Source: Sulfuricella sp.
Lineage (GTDB): Bacteria; Pseudomonadota; Gammaproteobacteria; Burkholderiales; Sulfuricellaceae
Assembly (NCBI GenBank): GCA_041651995.1
Contig: JBAZID010000002.1
Span: 186,001-250,000 of the forward strand
Reading direction: 5' to 3'
DNA length: 64,000 bases
The notes beneath the pieces are model-generated. The model was not told the origin of the DNA, did not search any database, and worked only from the letters and a program-made list of their open reading frames with translations. Position 1 is the first letter of the stretch; every line of letters starts with the position of its first letter. Below are positions 35,050 through 43,845 of the stretch, piece after piece. Both the position numbers and the translations under genes were made by a program.

Positions 35050-35334
35050 ATGTCACACGAAAAGCTGCTTGACCGCCTCTGGCTCCTGCTGGTGGCGCTG
35101 ACGCTGGGCGGTGCCTGGATCGGGGAGTCCGCCGAACCAGGCCTGGCCGTCACCATCATTATTGCCCTGACCATGGCTTTCAAGGGCAGGATGGTGGTCG
35201 ATCATTTCATGGAGCTGAAAACCGCCAATCGCACACTGCGCAACCTGATGCGGGGTTTTTTCTATGTGCTGCCAGCCGTTACCGTGCTCACCACCCTGTT
35301 CGGCGACTGGCTCGCCCGGTTGACGACGCTTTAA
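35050..35334 (+). CDS. norF: NorF-like protein (prokaryotic COX subunit IV family)
   Basis: A 94-aa protein with three hydrophobic segments and the small-subunit motif KGRMVVDHFMELKTANRTLR near residue 45, characteristic of COX4/NorF-like proteins. It pairs with the norE-like gene upstream. Its stop overlaps the stop of the convergent ABC exporter gene. Confidence 0.75.
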   Translation: MSHEKLLDRLWLLLVALTLGGAWIGESAEPGLAVTIIIALTMAFKGRMVVDHFMELKTANRTLRNLMRGFFYVLPAVTVLTTLFGDWLARLTTL

Positions 35335-37130
35335 GGGGCCTCTTCTTCCGCCTGTTGTTGCAGCGCCCACATGCGCGCGTAAACGCCTTCCCTGGCCAGT
35401 AGCTCCGGATGCCGCCCGCGCTCGACAATGCGTCCGCCATCCATGACCAGGATCTCGTCGGCTTCGACCACGGTGGAAAGACGGTGCGCGATGATCAGGC
35501 TGGTGCGGCTCCTGGCGATTTCCAGCAGCTCGGCCTGGATGGCTTTTTCGGTTTGGGTGTCGAGCGCGGAGGTGGCCTCGTCCAGAACCAGGATCGCCGG
35601 ATTCTTCAGCAGGGTGCGGGCGATGGCGACGCGCTGTTTTTCGCCGCCGGAGAGTTTCAGGCCGCGTTCGCCAACCACGCTGTCCCAGCCTTGCGGCAGG
35701 GATTCGATAAAGTTCAGGATATGCGCGGCGCGGGCGGCGGCGATGACTTCATCGCGTGTGGCATCGGGCCGGCCGTAGGCGATGTTGTAGTAAATGCTGT
35801 CATTAAACAGCACAGTGTCTTGCGGTACCACGCCAATGGCTGCGCGCAGACTGTCTTGAGTGATGCGGCGGATATCCTGGCCGTCGATCCGGATGGCGCC
35901 CTTGTTGGTGTCGTAAAAGCGGAACAGCAGGCGCGCCAGGGTGGATTTTCCCGCACCGCTGGCACCCACCGCGGCCACGGTTTTCCCCGCCGGGATGGTG
36001 AAGCTGACATCATGCAAAATCGGGCGGTCGGCGTTGTAGGCGAAGCTGACGTGTTCAAATTTTACTTCGCCGCCATGTGCGGCCAGCGGGCGCGCATCCG
36101 GTGCGTCTTCAATTTCCCTGGGGCGTTGCAGCAGGGTAAACATGCGTTCCACGTCGGTCATGGACTGCTTGATCTGGCGGTACATCACGCCGAGAAAGCT
36201 CAAGGGCTGGAACATCTGCAGCAGAAAAGCATTGACCATGACCAGGTCGCCCAGCGTGAGCGTGCCTTCCACCACGCCGTTCGCTGCGCGCAACACCATG
36301 AGCGTGACGCCGATGGCGATGGTGCCGGCCTGTGCCGCATTCAGCAGGCCGAGCGAACGCTGGGATTGCAGGGCCACTCGCTCCCATTCCGCCAGGCTGG
36401 TGTCGTAGCGCGCGGCCTCGTAGCGCTCATTACCGAAGTATTTTACCGTCTCATAATTCAGCAGGCTGTCGATGGCGCGGCCGTAGGCATCGGAATCCAG
36501 CGTATTGGCGCGGCGCACGAACTGCGTGCGCCAGTCGGTGATGGTCACGGTAAAGCCGATATATGCCGCCAGTGTCACCAGCGTAATCAGCCCGAATACC
36601 CAGTCCAGCTTGACGAACAGGATGGCTGCCACCATCAGGATTTCCAGCACGGTAGGCGTGATACGGAACAACAAAAATCCCACCAGGCTGGAGATCGCCT
36701 TGGTGCCGCGCTCGATGTCACGGGTGATGCCGCCGGTCTGGCGCTCCAGGTGAAAGCGCAGTGACAGGGCATGCAAATGCTGGAACACCGCCATGCTCAC
36801 CCGTCGCATGGCGCGCTGGGTCACCTTGCCGAAAACCACATCGCGCAGATCGGCAAAGGTGGTGCTGGCAAAGCGCAACAAGCCATAGGTAATGATCAGC
36901 GTCAGCGGCAAGACCAGATCGGCGCGTGATTTGTCCAGCGCATCGATGATCTCCTTCAGCACCAGCGGCACCATTACCGAAGCCAGCTTAGCGCCGATCA
37001 GCAAGGCTAGCGCAAGCAAGACCCGGCCGCGAAACTCCCATAAATAGGGGAACAGGCGGCCGATCGAACGCAAATCGGTCTGGCTGGGCTGGTGTGGTGT
37101 TCTGGCGTGGGAGTGATCGAATCGGGGCAT
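35331..37130 (-). CDS. ABC exporter of the Atm1/heavy-metal-tolerance type
   Basis: A 599-aa half-transporter. An N-terminal six-helix membrane domain (about residues 30-320) carries the Atm1-type segment SLRFHLERQTGGITRDIERG. A nucleotide-binding domain follows with Walker A GASGAGKSTLARLL, signature LSGGEKQRVAIARTLL, Walker B ILVLDEATSALD and the H-loop IIAHRLSTV. Bacterial Atm1-like exporters move glutathione derivatives or metal-glutathione complexes. It is monocistronic here; the substrate is inferred. Confidence 0.88.
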   Translation of the reverse strand: MPRFDHSHARTPHQPSQTDLRSIGRLFPYLWEFRGRVLLALALLIGAKLASVMVPLVLKEIIDALDKSRADLVLPLTLIITYGLLRFASTTFADLRDVVFGKVTQRAMRRVSMAVFQHLHALSLRFHLERQTGGITRDIERGTKAISSLVGFLLFRITPTVLEILMVAAILFVKLDWVFGLITLVTLAAYIGFTVTITDWRTQFVRRANTLDSDAYGRAIDSLLNYETVKYFGNERYEAARYDTSLAEWERVALQSQRSLGLLNAAQAGTIAIGVTLMVLRAANGVVEGTLTLGDLVMVNAFLLQMFQPLSFLGVMYRQIKQSMTDVERMFTLLQRPREIEDAPDARPLAAHGGEVKFEHVSFAYNADRPILHDVSFTIPAGKTVAAVGASGAGKSTLARLLFRFYDTNKGAIRIDGQDIRRITQDSLRAAIGVVPQDTVLFNDSIYYNIAYGRPDATRDEVIAAARAAHILNFIESLPQGWDSVVGERGLKLSGGEKQRVAIARTLLKNPAILVLDEATSALDTQTEKAIQAELLEIARSRTSLIIAHRLSTVVEADEILVMDGGRIVERGRHPELLAREGVYARMWALQQQAEEEAP

Positions 37131-37285
37131 CGGGGTCAGCGCGAGTCTCGAATTGGCCTGCTTCCCTGTTTTGCACGGAAAGGCCTTGGTTTATTGCAGG
37201 GCGAAAATGCCACTCGACTTTGCTTTACCTGGCCGTCACGGAGGATAATAAGCCGAACAGGGTTGCACATTTAAGGAGTTACGCC

Positions 37286-37561
37286 ATGAGCCACAAGCAT
37301 AGCAGTCTGTTGCGCGCCATTTTCCATGACCCGATCAGCGCCAATATCCACTGGCGCGAAATCGAATCCCTGTTGCACCATCTGGGCGCCAGTATCACTC
37401 CTGCGCATGGTGCGCGCTTCCATGTGACACTCAACGGCTCCGATGAGTTTCTGCATCACCCCCACCAAAGCAGTGTTTGCGATAAAACAATGATCAAGCA
37501 GCTGCGAGAATACCTGTCCCGTGCGGGCGTCACGCCATCAAGCTACGAGAATGATGCATAA
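37286..37561 (+). CDS. HicA-like mRNA interferase toxin without visible HicB
   Basis: A 91-aa protein with the HicA pattern WREIESLLHHLGASITPAHG followed by the double-stranded-RNA-binding-fold residues RFHVTLNG. The catalytic His of HicA is normally in a GSH(xx) context; here GARFHV occupies the place. The frame is open upstream but the ATG at 37286 has an AGGAG ribosome-binding site. No HicB-like frame follows in 37562-37703, so it is a solitary toxin-like protein. It may be non-toxic. Confidence 0.75.
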   Translation: MSHKHSSLLRAIFHDPISANIHWREIESLLHHLGASITPAHGARFHVTLNGSDEFLHHPHQSSVCDKTMIKQLREYLSRAGVTPSSYENDA

Positions 37562-37610
37562 GCGTTTGAGCCGGTCGTCTGGATAAACAACGGATCCCCG
37601 GTGCCGTGCC

Positions 37611-37637
37611 AGCGGGTTGCCGGATCATGAACCCGCT
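37611..37637. repeat. Small inverted repeat downstream of the HicA-like gene
   Basis: AGCGGGTT and AACCCGCT form an 8-bp stem with an 11-nt loop; further on GCCGGGCGG is directly repeated (about 37676 and 37690). No gene is seen in 37562-37703. Confidence 0.5.
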
Positions 37638-37703
37638 AACACGTACCCCCGGAGGTTGCTTGAAACGGTTTTTCGCCGGGCGGGATCAACCGCCGGGCGG
37701 ACT

Positions 37704-38081
37704 TTATTTCTTAGGGGTAATGCTGGCTTCTTCAATCAGCAGGGGGTAGGCGTAACCGCTGCCAAAATCCCTGTTTAATGTCACCACGCCAGAAATGGTG
37801 ACCTGGTCGCCGACGTTGGCGGTTTGCTTGCTGGTGATGAGCAGGTCGTTGCTATTGGCGTCGCCCGTTCCGTCCTGCAGATGAACAAAGTTGCGCCCCA
37901 TGATGTTGTTGTTGACCTTGACCACCTTGCCCTGGGCCTTGATCGTCTGGCCGGCGAGGGTAGCCTTGTTCTGGTGCAGGGCCGCAACGGTCTTCAGGCT
38001 GGCTTCTGCGGCGGTGGCGCTGAATGAGGTCAGGCTCAGGACGCCAACGAGTCCGGCGAAGGCGAGGGATAGAATCTTCAT
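37704..38081 (-). CDS. Periplasmic OB-fold (nucleic-acid-binding-like) protein
   Basis: A 125-aa exported protein: signal peptide MKILSLAFAGLVGVLSLTSF ending near ATAAEA, then an OB-fold-like domain with GKVVKVNNNIMGRNFVHLQD and VGDQVTISGVVTLNRDFGSG. Similar small periplasmic proteins accompany redox-protein genes in proteobacteria (NrfJ-like), but the function is unknown. The ATG at 38081 is chosen because it begins the signal peptide. Confidence 0.75.
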   Translation of the reverse strand: MKILSLAFAGLVGVLSLTSFSATAAEASLKTVAALHQNKATLAGQTIKAQGKVVKVNNNIMGRNFVHLQDGTGDANSNDLLITSKQTANVGDQVTISGVVTLNRDFGSGYAYPLLIEEASITPKK

Positions 38082-38189
38082 GAAAACTCCTGTAGATAAT
38101 TGAAGTGTCGGCAGGAAAATGCCAGGCGGCATTGTATCATCAGTACCCAATCCTCGCCGTTTCCCCGCCTGGCAGGGAAATATCCGTGT

Positions 38190-38552
38190 TTATCCGCCAG
38201 TCCGCTTGACGCTCCAGCCCTGCTGCTTGAGGATTTCGATCACCCGTTCGCGATGGTCTCCCTGGATTTCGATCACCCCGTCCTTTACCGTGCCGCCGGA
38301 ACCGCATGCTGTTTTGAGCTGCTTGCCAAGCTGCGCGAGCGCGGCGGCATCCAGCGCGAGTCCCTTGATCAGGGTAACGCCTTTCCCTTTGCGGCCCTTG
38401 GTCTCCCTGGAAACCCGCACGATGCCATCAGACACCGGCGTTGGCTTGTTCTGGCTGCAAACGCACTCGGCAGCGGGCTTCCGGCACGCGGGACACATTC
38501 TGCCGTGCCCGGTGGAGTAGACCAGCCCGCCGCCAGCATTCACTTTGTTCAT
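38190..38552 (-). CDS. yciH: YciH, SUI1-family translation factor-like protein
   Basis: A 120-aa homologue of eukaryotic eIF1 (SUI1 domain: GVTLIKGLALDAAALAQLGK, LKTACGSGGTVKDG, GDHRERVIEIL). The N-terminus has a CPACRKPAAECVC zinc-knuckle-like cluster. E. coli YciH affects fidelity of translation initiation. It overlaps the rbgA stop by four bases, so the pair is co-translated. Confidence 0.9.
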   Translation of the reverse strand: MNKVNAGGGLVYSTGHGRMCPACRKPAAECVCSQNKPTPVSDGIVRVSRETKGRKGKGVTLIKGLALDAAALAQLGKQLKTACGSGGTVKDGVIEIQGDHRERVIEILKQQGWSVKRTGG

Positions 38553-39484
38553 TCCACTTCGCTGTCTTCAGGGCGGCTGGAAGATGATTTCTTGCTGGAT
38601 TCCTGCATGGCTTCTTTCGCTGACTGGTGTTCGCTGAGCATGGCGCCGCGGGTTTCCGGTGTTTCCAGGCTGATATGCCCCAGCGCGCCGGTCCGGTAGT
38701 CGGTGAGCAGGGCGAGCGAGGCTTTTTCCAGGTCCGGATATCCTCCCTTGAGGCGGTAGCCGCGCCGCTTGGCAACGGCTTCAATTACGCTTATGCCATC
38801 CATGTCATCCACGGCGCAACCATAGCGGGCGGTGAGCAGGGTGGGGTAACGTGCGAGCAGGATGTTGGCGAGAAATTCGGCAACTTCCTCGTCGATCACG
38901 GCGTTGCGGCCGATGGCGTGGCTGGCGGCCAGCATGTAGCCGTCGCTGTCGTGCTCGATCCTCGGCCACATCAGCCCTGGTGTGTCGGTGATCGTCATCC
39001 GGTCGTTCAAGTCGAAGCACTGCTGGCTTTTGGTGACCGCCGGCTCATCCCCTACTGCCGCCACCCGGCGCTTCAGCAGCGCATTCATCAGTGTGGATTT
39101 GCCGACGTTGGGAATACCCATGATCATTATGCGCAAGGGTTTGATCCTGGAGTCGCGATGCGGTGCAAGCGCCTGGCACAGGCCGGGCACTTTGGTCACG
39201 TCAGATGGTTTCTTGCAGGACAGCGCGACAGCCTTGACGCCTTTTTGCTGGTTGTAGAAATTGATCCAGGCCTGGGTGGCGGCGGGGTCGGCCAGATCGG
39301 CCTTGTTAAGGATTTTCAGACAGGGGCGCTGGCGGTGGAGGCGCAGTTCCTTGATCATCGGATTACAGCTCGCCTCGGGCAGGCGGGCATCCAGTACCTC
39401 GATGATTAGATCGGTAGACTCCATGGTTTCGGCAGCTTTTTTGCGCGCCGATACCATATGGCCGGGAAACCAGTTAATAGACAT
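38549..39484 (-). CDS. rbgA: RbgA/YlqF-type ribosome-biogenesis GTPase
   Basis: A 311-aa circularly permuted GTPase with motif order G4 (NKADL near residue 60), G1 (GIPNVGKSTLMN near residue 122), G3 (DTPGLMWP). The start MSINWFPGHMVSARKKAAE is diagnostic of YlqF. It acts in late 50S subunit assembly. The C-terminus ends in a Ser/Glu-rich tail. Confidence 0.93.
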   Translation of the reverse strand: MSINWFPGHMVSARKKAAETMESTDLIIEVLDARLPEASCNPMIKELRLHRQRPCLKILNKADLADPAATQAWINFYNQQKGVKAVALSCKKPSDVTKVPGLCQALAPHRDSRIKPLRIMIMGIPNVGKSTLMNALLKRRVAAVGDEPAVTKSQQCFDLNDRMTITDTPGLMWPRIEHDSDGYMLAASHAIGRNAVIDEEVAEFLANILLARYPTLLTARYGCAVDDMDGISVIEAVAKRRGYRLKGGYPDLEKASLALLTDYRTGALGHISLETPETRGAMLSEHQSAKEAMQESSKKSSSSRPEDSEVE

Positions 39485-39564
39485 TCTTAATCTGCAGTTT
39501 AATCAAACGCTTATTCTACCCTTCCGGGCCTGCCGCGTCATGTTCGTCGTGCGTTGAACCTGCT

Positions 39565-40671
39565 TCAGATCAGGCAGGTTTGATCCTCCCCCTGCTGGGC
39601 CATGCTTTCCAGGTGCTGCAATACATGGGAACTGGCCTGTTCCATTTGTGCGGCATGGGCCAGGGCTTCTTCAAGATTTCCGCTCAGGAAATTTGCCACG
39701 GCGGCCTTGCCATAGGCATGGACGTCCTTGTGGGGAGATTCGACGTCCCTGTATGACGGCAGTTTCGAAAAACATCCTTTGCCATCGCCTTCGTAGTACC
39801 ACTTGCCGAGCCGGCAGGCGGTATGGCTGGAAAAATCATCCACGGCTTTCTGGGACAAGCCCATGAGCACCTTGTAAATTTCCATCTTGTAGATCAAGTG
39901 GTCGATCTTGGCAACTTCGACGAAGGTGCGTAATGCGCTGCTGCGGATGGTGGAGCGCGACTGGCTGGAAATGTCCAGCAGGCTCTGCATGCTGGCGCGA
40001 GCGTCCTGCGTGTCCTGAGCGTATCTGGTGATATTTTCGGGCGTTATCTCGATCTTGGCCTGGGCGTTGGCGGTTTCTTGCTGGATCGCATTGACCAGCG
40101 AGGATATTTCGGCGGTTGCATTGGTGGTGCGCTCCGCCAGCTTGCGCACCTCATCCGCTACCACCGCGAAGCCGCGGCCCTGTTCTCCGGCACGTGCTGC
40201 CTCGATTGCCGCATTCAGCGCCAGCAAATTGGTCTGGTCGGCAATCTCCTTGATCAGCTTGACGATGCCACCAATTTGGCTGGCGCTCGCGCTCAGGACA
40301 TCAACCGTGCTGGCGACTTCCTGGGTTTTTTCCGCCATGTCGTCAACATTTGACGATATTTTCTGGACTGCTGACAGGTTGGTGCTGGTCGCCAGGGCTG
40401 CATGGTCGGAGGATTCGGCTTCCTGCTTCATGGAGACGGAAAGGTGCGCCATGGATTTCTGGGATTCGGCGAGACTTTGGCTGAATACCAGAAGGTTCTG
40501 GAACAGGCCATCCTTGAATTGTGCTGCTTCGCTCAGCGTCCTTAACGACGCTTCAAGCGTGCTTTTTTCTTCCTGTAATTGCTGGATCTCGCTTTGGCTG
40601 GACGATACCAGTGTCTGGAATGTTGTTCTGAGTTCACTTAACTCACGTTGCAATTTGCTGTTGCCAAACAT
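39565..40671 (-). CDS. Soluble methyl-accepting chemotaxis protein with CZB domain
   Basis: A 368-aa cytoplasmic chemoreceptor without membrane segments: an N-terminal coiled coil, a signalling tip with IKEIADQTNLLALNAAIEAA and AGEQGRGFAVVADEVRKLAE (about residues 140-180), and a C-terminal CZB zinc-binding domain. In the CZB domain HLIYKMEIY, the HTACRLGKWYYEG motif and SPHKDVHAYG supply His/Cys ligands. CZB-type receptors sense zinc availability or hypochlorous acid. The ATG at 40671 follows the pattern MFGNSKLQRELSEL. Confidence 0.9.
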   Translation of the reverse strand: MFGNSKLQRELSELRTTFQTLVSSSQSEIQQLQEEKSTLEASLRTLSEAAQFKDGLFQNLLVFSQSLAESQKSMAHLSVSMKQEAESSDHAALATSTNLSAVQKISSNVDDMAEKTQEVASTVDVLSASASQIGGIVKLIKEIADQTNLLALNAAIEAARAGEQGRGFAVVADEVRKLAERTTNATAEISSLVNAIQQETANAQAKIEITPENITRYAQDTQDARASMQSLLDISSQSRSTIRSSALRTFVEVAKIDHLIYKMEIYKVLMGLSQKAVDDFSSHTACRLGKWYYEGDGKGCFSKLPSYRDVESPHKDVHAYGKAAVANFLSGNLEEALAHAAQMEQASSHVLQHLESMAQQGEDQTCLI

Positions 40672-40828
40672 GATTCCCCCTCTCTGCTCTAGATAATCAA
40701 TCCCGCCCGATATCCATGTTCCGGCATTTGATGGCCCCGGGTGTTTGCCCCCGGATTTTGCCGAAACTCGAATGTTGCCCAAACAGCATAACTGTACAGA
40801 TTAAGGGCTTTTAAGTCATCAGCTTAAG

Positions 40829-41677
40829 CTATTTTTTGCCTAGCATGCTCTGTACGGTCTGCATGATGTCAGCCGGCAGCACCACGGTTTTGCTGTTGGG
40901 GGACGAAGCCAGTTCACGCATGGCCTGGATGTATTTTTCACCGAGCAGGTAATAGGCGGGAAATTCCCGGTCCGGGATCGATTCGGTCACCCGCTTGATG
41001 GCTTCCGCCGCGCCCTGCGCCAGCACGATCTGCGCCTGGGCATCGCGCCTGGCGGACTCCAGGCGGGCCTCGGCTTCCAGGATGGCGGCCTGCTTGTCGC
41101 CTTCGGCCTTGGTGACGGTGGCCTTTCTTTCCCGCTCTGCCGCAGCCTGACGCTCCATGGAGTCCTGCATTGAGTGCGAGGGCTTGATGTCCTGGATTTC
41201 CACCGATTTCAGCGTCAGCCCCCAGTCCGCCACGTCGTCTGAAATGGATTCCTTGAGGCGCACCTTGATCTGCTCTCGCGATGACAATGCCTGATCCAGC
41301 TCCATTTCACCGACGATGGAGCGCAGGGTGGTCTGGATGATGTTGACGATTGCCATCTCGAAACTGGTGACGCCGTACACCGCATTCTGCGTATCCGTCA
41401 CCTTGACGAAGGCGATGGCGTTGACGACCAGCACCGCATTGTCCTTGGTGATGACCTCCTGCTGGGGAATGTCAAGGATCAGGTCCTTGGTGGGTACCTT
41501 ATAGGCAACCCGGTCGATGTAGGGAATGATGATGTGCAGGCCGGGTAGCATGGTGGTGTGATATTTGCCGAGGCGCTCCACCACCCATTCCTCGCCCTGC
41601 GGCACGATGCGCACGCCCTTGGCCACGGTGACGGCGACAAAGATAAAAAATACAAATGCCAAAAAGGTGAGTTCCAT
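40829..41677 (-). CDS. SPFH/Band-7 (stomatin-like, QmcA type) protein
   Basis: A 282-aa protein with an N-terminal membrane helix (about residues 2-19), then a Band-7 domain (VRIVPQGEEWVVERLGKYHT, TKDLILDIPQQEVITKDNA) and an Ala/Glu/Arg coiled coil. It scaffolds membrane microdomains and often pairs with NfeD, encoded just upstream here. The partner protease, if any, is not evident. Confidence 0.9.
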   Translation of the reverse strand: MELTFLAFVFFIFVAVTVAKGVRIVPQGEEWVVERLGKYHTTMLPGLHIIIPYIDRVAYKVPTKDLILDIPQQEVITKDNAVLVVNAIAFVKVTDTQNAVYGVTSFEMAIVNIIQTTLRSIVGEMELDQALSSREQIKVRLKESISDDVADWGLTLKSVEIQDIKPSHSMQDSMERQAAAERERKATVTKAEGDKQAAILEAEARLESARRDAQAQIVLAQGAAEAIKRVTESIPDREFPAYYLLGEKYIQAMRELASSPNSKTVVLPADIMQTVQSMLGKK

Positions 41678-41688
41678 AGCCTGTGCTC

Positions 41689-42126
41689 CTATTTTTTTGC
41701 TACTTTGAGAGTTTGTCCCATGACATCGATGATGCGTGCGCGCTCCCCGGAGGGAATGCTTTCATCGGCGATAACCGGCCAGGTGTCCGAGCCAAGAATG
41801 GGTTTCTGGAAGCGGATCTGGCCTTTGTTCAGTTCCGTGACTTCCTTGATGATCATGCCGGTCTCGCCCAGAAAAGCTTCCTTGGCGATGCCGGATTTGG
41901 TCCGGTCCGGATTTTTGAAGTAGCGCATCCACAGAAACACCATGGCGCCGGATGCTATGGCCCACACGGTGAACTGGGCCGCCAGTGAAAGTGGCATCAG
42001 CAGCATGAGTGTGCCCACCAGCAGGGCACCCAGCCCGAACCAGACGATGAAGAACGAAGGGATGGCCAGTTCCAGCAAAATCAGCAACAAGCCGCCAGCG
42101 ATCCAGTGCCACCATGCAATTTCCAT
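41689..42126 (-). CDS. NfeD family membrane protein
   Basis: A 145-aa protein with two to three hydrophobic helices in the first 70 residues and a C-terminal OB-fold (residues about 80-145; GETGMIIKEVTELNKGQIRF). NfeD1b proteins work with SPFH partners; the stomatin-like gene follows 11 bp downstream, so they form an operon. Confidence 0.88.
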   Translation of the reverse strand: MEIAWWHWIAGGLLLILLELAIPSFFIVWFGLGALLVGTLMLLMPLSLAAQFTVWAIASGAMVFLWMRYFKNPDRTKSGIAKEAFLGETGMIIKEVTELNKGQIRFQKPILGSDTWPVIADESIPSGERARIIDVMGQTLKVAKK

Positions 42127-42168
42127 TACGTCCTCCGCAATTCATAAAGCCGCCTACGGCATCTTCGT

Positions 42169-42205
42169 CCCCCTCTCCCCGTCGGGAGAGGGTAGGGGTG
42201 AGGGA
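42169..42205. repeat. Interspersed GGGAGAGGG element, copy 6
   Basis: CCCCCTCTCCCCGTCGGGAG then AGGGTAGGGGTGAGGGA, in the nfeD / apaH divergent gap. The inner CCCTCTCCC/GGGAGAGGG inverted repeat is perfect. Confidence 0.85.
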
Positions 42206-42290
42206 AAGCCGGTCATGGTGCGATGGCAACATTCTTTTTGCCCATGACCGGTTTAGAATGACAGCCATACCTTAACAAAAAACAGGCCTT

Positions 42291-43118
42291 ATGCCCACTT
42301 ATGCCATCGGCGACCTGCAGGGGTGCCACGCCGCGCTTGAAAAGCTGCTTGAACACATCGAATTCGATGCAAAAAAAGACCGCATCTGGCTGGTCGGCGA
42401 CCTGATCAATCGCGGTACCGGATCAGCTTCCATCCTGCGTTGGGCAATGGGGTTGGGTGATGCGCTGGTCACGGTGCTGGGTAATCACGATTTGCATACG
42501 CTGGCCGTGGCGGAAGGTTTCGTGCCGCTACACCGCAGCGATACTATCCAGGATGTGTTGCAGGCGCCCGACCGGGATGAACTGCTGCACTGGCTGCGCC
42601 AGCAGCCGCTGGCTTACCGTGAGGGCGACAATTTCCTGGTGCACGCCGGTCTTTTGCCGCAATGGACGCCCGAACAGGCGCTGGCGCTGGCGGGTGAAGT
42701 CGAAACGGTGTTGCGTGGAGAAAACTACCGGGATTTTCTTGAGCACATGTATGGCAACGAGCCGCGCCGCTGGCGCGATGACTTGCGTGGCATGAAGCGC
42801 CTGCGCCTGATTACCAATGCAATGAGCCGTTTGCGTTTTTGCACTTCGGACGGATTGATCGACTTTTCGCACAAGGGGCCGCTCGGCAGCCAGCCTGCGG
42901 AATTGCTGCCGTGGTTTGACGTGCCCGGGCGTGCCAGTCAGGATGTGACCGTGATTTTCGGTCACTGGTCGGCGCTGGGGCTGATGCTGCGGCCTAATCT
43001 GGCGGCCCTTGATAGCGGCTGTTTGTGGAGCGGTGAGCTTACTGCCCTGCGGCTGGAAGACCGCCAGGCTTTCCAGGTGTCCTGTGCGGGCTTGCCAGGC
43101 TCAAAGCGCTGGAAATAG
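42291..43118 (+). CDS. apaH: ApaH, symmetrical bis(5'-nucleosyl)-tetraphosphatase
   Basis: Hydrolyses Ap4A to two ADP and removes Np4 caps from RNA. The 275-aa metallophosphatase has YAIGDLQGCHAAL (residues 4-16), VGDLINRG, GNHDLHTL and the distal IFGHWSALG. Length is normal. It is not linked to rsmA/apaG here. The last 80 bp overlap the 3' end of plsC on the opposite strand. Confidence 0.94.
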   Translation: MPTYAIGDLQGCHAALEKLLEHIEFDAKKDRIWLVGDLINRGTGSASILRWAMGLGDALVTVLGNHDLHTLAVAEGFVPLHRSDTIQDVLQAPDRDELLHWLRQQPLAYREGDNFLVHAGLLPQWTPEQALALAGEVETVLRGENYRDFLEHMYGNEPRRWRDDLRGMKRLRLITNAMSRLRFCTSDGLIDFSHKGPLGSQPAELLPWFDVPGRASQDVTVIFGHWSALGLMLRPNLAALDSGCLWSGELTALRLEDRQAFQVSCAGLPGSKRWK

Positions 43119-43845
43119 CGGCTTCCGCTTGTCGCGCCAGTTCCTTGCGGGTTTTGTGGGCACAGGCAATAGGTTCGAGGAACCGCAGTTCGGCCCGGAT
43201 TTCACGCTGGGCCAGGATGTTGCGCATGGAGTCCATCATCGACATATCGCCACAGTAGGCAGCCCGGGAGTTGATGCTGCCATCGCTGTTGAGATAGCGG
43301 AGCGCTACCGGGCGCAGTTCCGCGCCCGCGTCGATTGCCGGCTGTAGCAGGGATGCGAGGAAAGGCCTGAGGTGGGTGCCATCCGTGGTGGTGCCCTCGG
43401 GGAAGAATGACACGCAGTCGCCCTGGCTCAGCGCCATGGTGATGGCATGGTTGATGCGCGCGGTATCTCGCCGTTTTCCCCGCTCCAGAAACAGGGTGCC
43501 GGTTTTCGCTGCGAACCACCCCAAAACTGGCCAGTTGCGCACTTCGGCTTTGGAAACGAAGCGCACTGGCCGCACCGCATTGATGAGGTAAATGTCGAGC
43601 CAGGAAACGTGGTTGGCAATCAGCATTACTTTGCGGCTGGCTTCGTTCGGTGGTGTGCCATGGATTGCAAGGCGAATTCCCAGCAAGCCCAAAAGGCTAC
43701 TTGACCATTCCCGCGCGAGCGCCAGGCGCAGACGGGGCGTGCTCCACGGCAGCACGATGGCGGCGGTCAGCACCCCGCGCAGAACGTGCAGCCCGAGCCG
43801 GGCCACACGCCATGCACGCACCAGGCGGGAAGTGGGTCTGCTCAC
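43039..43845 (-). CDS. PlsC-like 1-acyl-sn-glycerol-3-phosphate acyltransferase
   Basis: A 268-aa membrane-associated acyltransferase with the catalytic NHVSWLD (HxxxxD, about residue 78) and the substrate motif FFPEGTTTDG near residue 148. It makes phosphatidic acid or acylates a related lipid (OlsA-type activity is possible). The GTG start overlaps the PfkB-kinase stop (GTGA). The C-terminus is antisense to the apaH end. Confidence 0.87.
   Translation of the reverse strand: MSRPTSRLVRAWRVARLGLHVLRGVLTAAIVLPWSTPRLRLALAREWSSSLLGLLGIRLAIHGTPPNEASRKVMLIANHVSWLDIYLINAVRPVRFVSKAEVRNWPVLGWFAAKTGTLFLERGKRRDTARINHAITMALSQGDCVSFFPEGTTTDGTHLRPFLASLLQPAIDAGAELRPVALRYLNSDGSINSRAAYCGDMSMMDSMRNILAQREIRAELRFLEPIACAHKTRKELARQAEAAISSALSLASPHRTPGKPGGLPAAGQ

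Noticed and set aside
39557..39580. AACCTGC/GCAGGTT hairpin at the chemoreceptor gene 3' end as a terminator
   Set aside because: The stem overlaps the last codons of the gene and no T-run follows on the minus strand.
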